From Leptodontidium sp. MPI-SDFR-AT-0119 (taxonomy: Eukaryota; Ascomycota; Leotiomycetes; Helotiales; Leptodontidiaceae), in contig JAHLEZ010000002.1 of assembly GCA_020726505.1 (NCBI GenBank), positions 2,170,001 through 2,234,000 on the forward strand: 64,000 bases of DNA, given 5' to 3'. A model generated the notes under the pieces. The model worked only from the letters and a program-made list of their open reading frames with translations, had not been told where the DNA came from and ran no database searches. Both the position numbers and the translations under genes were made by a program. This document shows, in pieces, positions 58,801 to 64,000 of the stretch. Each line of letters starts with the position of its first letter. Positions within the stretch are counted from its first letter, which is position 1.

Positions 58801-60351
58801 CACTGCCTACTCGGCTATTCCCTATCTCCTATTTCGATTACGGTGCACTCGCCCGGTCCCTGGGTACCTATCCGGGCATCAAATGGCTGATCAGATCAAG
58901 TACCACGGCCTTCCTTGTCTCTTCTCTGCTCAAATTCATCACTTCTGTCTGTTACCGAAATGTCTTGTACCATACTGTACTGCACTGCACCATACCCGTC
59001 CCTCGTACAACCCCGCTTGCCAGCAGCAGTAAGCAAAGCACACCTCAGCATCTTATCATCATCTCGGTCGAGTGACCGAGTATAGCGCTGACTGTGCCTC
59101 TCGGATTCATGGGAGAGGCCATGAGAGGCGAAAAGGAAGACCACTAAACACGGGCACAAGATCGCGGGGTCGATGGCAAAGACGTAAAAAGAAGACACTA
59201 GCAAATTGCCATGGATGACGGCGTGATTTTCACGCCAAGTAGCATTCAATGATACCCTAGAGCCAGTAGCTAAGAGGGACCAGACCAACGGAGTCTTGCT
59301 ATTTGCCAATCGGAGGGGCGAAAGTTTCTCTCTAGAACCATTACCCATTCTACGTGCTCCCTTGGTCTCAAGCGGCTTTAAGGGGGCTCGGGAACCCTGT
59401 GATAGTCTCAGGAGGTATGGTATGTGACTTTCTCCTGTTGGAACTTGGACTTCCTGCCGCTGAATTTTCAACTTCCTTTTCGGGTTGGGCGTTGATGCAG
59501 AAACTCTAGTCTATCACGGTCTGACTTTTTTTCTCTTTTCGTTGCAGCTTTGTAGCTCGCATAGTGGAGTTCATTTCGGCTTGAGACTTTGTCGTACGAG
59601 ACTCGACTTACCTCGGTCTCAAACTATCATACCTAATCATACAGAGAAGGTTTACTCGAAGCCATCTTATCTTTCCCCAGTCGCTAGCTAGTCTTTTCCC
59701 AGGTTTCGAGCAAGGTTCACAACGGACTCGTACCACTAAGTCGTTGGTACGCCGTGTGGTTGGGCGGAATGGCGCCGACGATGGCCTCGATGGACCCCCG
59801 TATCGAGTCAAGATTGACCCCATGTCACGTTGCTCACTTGTTCGATTCGATGCTTCAAACAGGATATCCTGGCTGCCTGCAGAATCTCCCCGACGAGAAG
59901 GAAGGGAGCCAGCAGACATCGTTCCCGCCATGCTAAGCTGGGAGGCTAGATCCGTCTGGTCTCAATCATGCTCTCGGGAGCGCTTTTCTTCGCTATCATG
60001 GCCCTCGCGCTTCTCCTCACCCCATTGCACGCTACCATCGAACGAGACTCTTTGTTGAATCTTGTTAGCTGATACAAAGGAAGCTCGGGGTCGGTGTATT
60101 TCCCTTTGAGGCAACGTCTTTCTTTGTCAAGTGGGAATGCCTAACATGCCACGGCAGCTGCCAACGTCTGACACAATCGACTGTCTCTATATCTAGTTCG
60201 GGATCATCCATCTTCTTCACCTGTCAAACTGTCGATCACCGTTCAAAGCAATCAATATCAACAGCCCTTCCCTATATTGTCTCCCACAAACCTTTGTTAA
60301 ACGTTTGACATTCCTCTTGCGACTTTTCGATATTTCAAACAGCAAGCCAAA
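55841..60351. other. 4.5-kb gene-free region between divergent glycerol genes
   Basis: No domain-bearing frame is found. Short frames of 60-190 codons occur on both strands and overlap one another. Simple repeats are frequent: GGCAT units near 56190, the TACGGAGGTA motif near 57299, a 10-base tandem ACTAACTGCC near 57838, CACT units at 58037-58066, GCAT units near 58257-58280 and CCCTG units near 58670. The region just before 60352 has pyrimidine-rich runs typical of a fungal leader. A long non-coding RNA or large upstream control region is possible. Confidence 0.4.
58037..58066. repeat. CACT tetranucleotide microsatellite
   Basis: Seven CACT-type units with one G interruption. The same unit is found before the beta-rich protein gene at 51850. 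Confidence 0.7.
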
Positions 60352-62267
60352 ATGGCAGATACGAAAGCAACCTCACAGCCGAGTCCAGCGGTCTCCCATG
60401 ATGAGTTTGCAGCTCATCTCAACGACCATGCCGAATCCTCCCACTCCGCACACAAAGACGCTCTAAGTGAGAAGGAGATTCAGGAGGCATATGGAGAACA
60501 CGGTCCTGGAATCGATCATAACATCCCTCAGAAAGATGCTGTTCCAGCTCGTCCTGATCTGTGGTGGAGTCGCATGCGTCACAACTTCCGCGAACCTTTT
60601 TCTGAGTTCTTTGGTGTTTTCATCTTGATCTTGTTTGGTGATGGGCAAGTCCTCAAAGGGATTCTCGGTCAAAGCATTCTCGGCTAACCCCAAAATAGAG
60701 TTGTTGCTCAAGTCGTTCTCAGTCGAGGCACAAAGGGAGCCTACCAATCAATCTCCTGGGGATGGGGGTACGTTGCTCTGAATTCTCATTGATATAAATG
60801 GACACGCTAACAATATCACAGTATCGGTGTCATGTTGGGGGTCTACGCATCAGGGGTTAGTAACCCTTCGTTCTTTGTCTCCTCCGGGTTCCCCGCAAAA
60901 CTCGGCATTCCCTTATATCCCTCCGCTAACAGCTATATAGGTCAGTGGCGCGCACATCAACCCCGCAGTAACATTCGCAAACTGGTTAGTCCATCTTGTC
61001 TCTTGAAACTCTCATGTACCCCTCCTGTCTTATAAAGCACAACCACCATCTTCCCCACAAGTCAAGAGTCAAGAGTGGAACAAAAGAGAGCACGCCAAGA
61101 AGTAAGCATTGCGCAGACCGAGCTAACACCGAGATACCAGCGTCTACCGCAAGTTCCCATGGCGCAAGTTCCCCATCTACATGGTCGCGCAAATCCTCGG
61201 AGCTTTCTGCGCCTCGGGCGTCGTGTATGGTAAGTAAGCTGATTTGCTTAGCTACGTTGTACCCCTCTTTCCTCACCCCTGCCTTGTCTTTGTCTTTGTT
61301 CAACAGTTTCTCGCTTATGCGGACCCTTGACCAAAACACCCTCCCCCACATCCCATTTCCACCCCTACACAAGTCAAGTCAAGACAAAAGACAAAGACAA
61401 AATGTACCAAGAACACAAACACGAGTCAGCAAAGCTAACTCCTCCCCTCCTCTAACAGCAAACTACAAATCGGCCATCACACAATACGAAGGCGGGCCTG
61501 ACATCCGGACGGTCGGGCTTGAGAACAGCACAGCTGGGATCTTCTGCACATACCCCGCCGCATTCATGACGCGGACGGGCATGTTTTTCTCAGAGTTCAT
61601 CGCTTCAACAATACTGATGTTCTGCATCTACTCGCTGCAGGATAATGGGAATCTGGGCGCGGGCAACCTGACTCCGTTGGGCCTGTTCTTTGTCATCTTC
61701 GGGATTGGTGCTTGTTTTGGGTGGGAGACTGGGTATGCTATTAATCTTGCTAGGGATTTTGGTATGTACCTTCCTATTTCCGTTCCACTTTTCTACTTCT
61801 TCTATTCCTACTTTGCTCTTTATCTGTGGGGGTTTGGACGGGGTATTTATTCCTCTAGCATTGAGCCTCGGGGGTATTGAATGGTAGAAGTTAAAAGCTA
61901 GAGAAGATTTGAAGTTACTGTACTGTATATATGCTAACATAACGCTAACCACAGGCCCCCGTCTGATGTCCTACGCCCTAGGCTACGGCCACGAAGTCTG
62001 GTCCGCAGGGAACTACTACTTCTGGATTCCGATGGTAGCGCCGTTCTTCGGCTGCCTGTTTGGTGGTTGGTTGTATGATGTGTTTATCTTTACTGGTATG
62101 TTTTCTCTCCTGTACCCTGGCGGAGGAGATGGTGTATGAATCTTGTGCAGCTTTACTAATGCATCCGTTTCTCCCGAATAGGTGATTCGCCAATCAACAC
62201 GCCATGGTGGGGATTCAAGCGTATGTTGGGTTTGAGCTCAAAGAAGACTGCTGGGTCGCATGTTTGA
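60352..62267 (+). CDS. Aquaglyceroporin (MIP family)
   Basis: Eight exons (60352-60644, 60699-60767, 60822-60855, 60941-60984, 61141-61229, 61459-61761, 61955-62095, 62182-62267) give 352 residues in frame. A polar N-terminal tail of about 75 residues leads to FREPFSEFFGVFILILFGDG (TM1). The first channel motif SGAHINPAVTF has a normal NPA. The second reads GYAINLARDFGPRL, so NPA is replaced by NLA while the Asp and Arg of glycerol facilitators are kept. The loop containing TAGIFCTYPA is typical of fungal glycerol channels. The first intron (60645-60698) begins GCAAGT, a GC-AG intron needed to give GDGVVAQVVLS. It should let glycerol cross the plasma membrane. The upstream divergent gene is glycerol kinase. 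Confidence 0.93.
60645..60698 (+). other. GC-AG intron in the aquaglyceroporin gene
   Basis: The 54-base intron starts with GCAAGT and ends with AATAG, with CTAAC as branch site (about 60683). All nearby GT donors break the frame, whereas the GC donor restores the family motif. GC-AG introns are known to be a small minority class in fungi. Confidence 0.75.
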
Positions 62268-63613
62268 GATTTCCTGACTATCTCTTGCATTGTGGGGTTT
62301 GTTGAGGGAGATGGAGATGTGGGGGTGATGGATGGATAGAGACTGGAGACTGGATGATGAATTTGATGATCTTATGATTTTTTACGAGTGCGGGTGAGAT
62401 GGGATGGGATGAGAGAAGGGGTTGTGGTATGGGGTTGAAAGGAGAGAGAGTATTGGGAGCAGGTTCAGTGATTTGGAGAGGCGATTTCGGTGTCTACGAT
62501 CGCGATATGAGTTTCATACTCTCTGTTGAATAATTTTGGAAGGCAAGATATCTTCTTGGGAAATCTGATTCTCGTTCTGGTTCTGGTTATAGTTATGAAG
62601 ACAGCCCGTAAGGGAGGGAGGGGGCCAGGTGAAGGAGAGTTTGGCGATGAGACTGATAGGTCCCGTATTATGGAGCTTAAAAAATGAATTAGAAAATAAA
62701 ACTACTATTGGCCATCACTAAATCCGTGCACCTCTCTCTCTCTCTCTCTTGAGTTGGTTCAAGAGGACTTACTTCGCTTTTCGAAAGCGTCCAGTAATAA
62801 GTAGGCTACAAGGTAGGGAGTGTAGATACATATATCCTGGTTATGAATAGTGCATCACATATTCGTTAATCAAGGAATTCTTGAAGCCCGTGGCGTGCGT
62901 GGTTGTTCGTAGGTACAGTAGATGGATGCCCGTTTGGGAGAAAGATCAAGCACAAGCACAACGGGAATTAATACATGAGGAAGAAACCTGTGATTCTTTT
63001 ATCGAATCTACAGTATGGCGTGATATAGCGTAGCGCACTCTTTCAGTGTGGAACTACTTACAAGCGCGAGCGATGCGGGCGGAAACTACTGTAGGGATTG
63101 GGGAGGCTAGAAAAGCCGACTAAGCTGCGCTGCCGCGACGATGAAGAGGTACTTTACACTTTACAGATTTCTCTCGGTGTTAGATTCTTTGCTAGTCATG
63201 TTTCATGCCTACAGTAGGAAGGAGGAGCTTGCGAAGCTGTGAGAAGTATGAAGATTAATACAACGACGGACGGTGAATCTGTTTGCACATGGTGAGTGGA
63301 TTTGCTTTGTATATTTCTTAATTCTGGGATTTTTTCTTAGGGTGTGTTGTACTGTACTGTACCTCTTAAGAGATTGAATCAGCCTGCCGTGAGTCTTCGC
63401 TTAGCTTCCTCAAATCGCGATACTTACTATTTCAGCATGATGATGATCTGCGGACTGAAAAACCGTCCGACTTTTTTGTTTATTTTGCAGGAAGCGTGAT
63501 TTCGGAGGGGAAGTGAACGCACGGCGAACGCTGGTTCGAATCCTTCGTATTTCCAAGAAACAATATACGTTCATATAATCCCACCACATCGTCGTTGAAC
63601 TGGCGCTTTCGTT
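62268..63613. other. 1.3-kb gene-free region
   Basis: Holds the 3' flank of the aquaglyceroporin gene, a CT dinucleotide repeat (62731-62750) and no convincing frame. The motif GGTTCGAATCC near 63532 resembles a tRNA B box but no tRNA folds around it. Confidence 0.45.
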
Positions 63614-63889
63614 TCAAAGCGATCGATCTTCGGGTAGGCCGAGGAAATCAGCAAGCCAGTGGTGCTCGTGACGGTTGAAAGAGTTGACGTAATCGGCATA
63701 CGTGTGGCAATTGCTGGGATCGTGATAATTTCTGCAGTCATCGAGACTTCTAGGACTCGGGAGTGGTTGAGTGGGCAGCGTCACATAGAGAGAGGTACAC
63801 AAGAAACGGTTGAAAGAATGCGAGGGTGACGGCAGTTTAAGACATGTTTCGGACTTGGGCATGGTCTTATCAAAGCTAGGAAGCCTCAT
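63614..63889 (-). CDS. Small hypothetical open frame at the right edge
   Basis: From ATG 63889 the frame encodes 91 residues, with two Cys in the segment DDCRNYHDPSNCHTYADY and a C-terminus rich in His and aromatic residues (NRHEHHWLADFLGLPED). The frame is also open upstream to 63943 without an ATG, and the gene might continue past the window edge through an intron. No family is recognised. Confidence 0.25.
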   Translation of the reverse strand: MRLPSFDKTMPKSETCLKLPSPSHSFNRFLCTSLYVTLPTQPLPSPRSLDDCRNYHDPSNCHTYADYVNSFNRHEHHWLADFLGLPEDRSL

Positions 63890-64000
63890 TTCTGGTTTTT
63901 TTGATGTTGTGCTTCGCAGCTTCGCTGGAGTATCTCGCTGCACGTTTCCGTAAGGTGACGAGGAATCATGCAGCGGGATCGAACGGTCTGAGAGGAGTAC

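Noticed and set aside
57298..60058. Several 80-190 codon frames upstream of the aquaglyceroporin
   Set aside because: They overlap on both strands, are Pro/Ser/Arg-rich as expected of random frames in this composition, and show no motif or intron signals.
63515..63570. tRNA-like B box GGTTCGAATCC
   Set aside because: The flanking bases do not pair as a T stem, and no A box or acceptor stem is present.

Overview
The window is nuclear DNA of a filamentous ascomycete (Pezizomycotina). The evidence is many intron-split genes with short introns (about 43-230 bp, GT...CTRAY...AG), Zn2Cys6 transcription factors, fungal-type MFS transporters and P450s, and gene families typical of this group. A Leotiomycetes-like origin is plausible but not proven. 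No rRNA, tRNA or CRISPR array was found. I read exon joins by eye. For the FAD monooxygenase, P450, aminotransferase, FAH hydrolase, SV2-like MFS, glycerol kinase, aquaglyceroporin, F-box and CHAT genes, the exon lengths sum to whole reading frames.

Region by region: 0.8-8.2 kb holds housekeeping or regulatory genes, namely an SRPK-like kinase, a bromodomain (BRD8/Bdc1-like) protein and an F-box/LRR protein. The block at 8.4-20.1 kb looks like an aromatic ring-cleavage cluster: FAH-family hydrolase, Zn2Cys6 regulator, type I extradiol dioxygenase, phenol-hydroxylase-like FAD monooxygenase, cytochrome P450 and class III aminotransferase. An exact 14-bp motif, with related half-sites, lies in front of several of these genes and suggests co-regulation by the cluster regulator. 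From 20.4 to 29.5 kb come a DUF2470-like membrane protein, two disordered hypothetical proteins, an SV2-like MFS transporter and a DHA2 drug/H+ antiporter. From 31.4 to 39.3 kb the DNA looks less constrained. It holds a secreted LRR-like protein, a Zn2Cys6 gene broken by a stop and several frameshifts, a probable decayed secreted-protein gene, and a foldback (MITE-like) hairpin inside it. From 39.3 to 43.4 kb a Zn2Cys6 regulator sits beside a sugar transporter.

The most unusual single gene, at 45.3-51.1 kb, is a 1,836-residue protein with an N-terminal ZZ-like zinc finger, a long TPR-like helical region and a C-terminal CHAT (caspase-like) protease domain with its His/Cys pair intact. It is transcribed away from a gene for a beta-rich protein of unknown family, so a protease/effector pair is worth testing. 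From 53.6 to 62.3 kb a glycerol kinase and an aquaglyceroporin flank a 4.8-kb gene-free region. Together they would take up and phosphorylate glycerol. The aquaglyceroporin contains a GC-AG intron.
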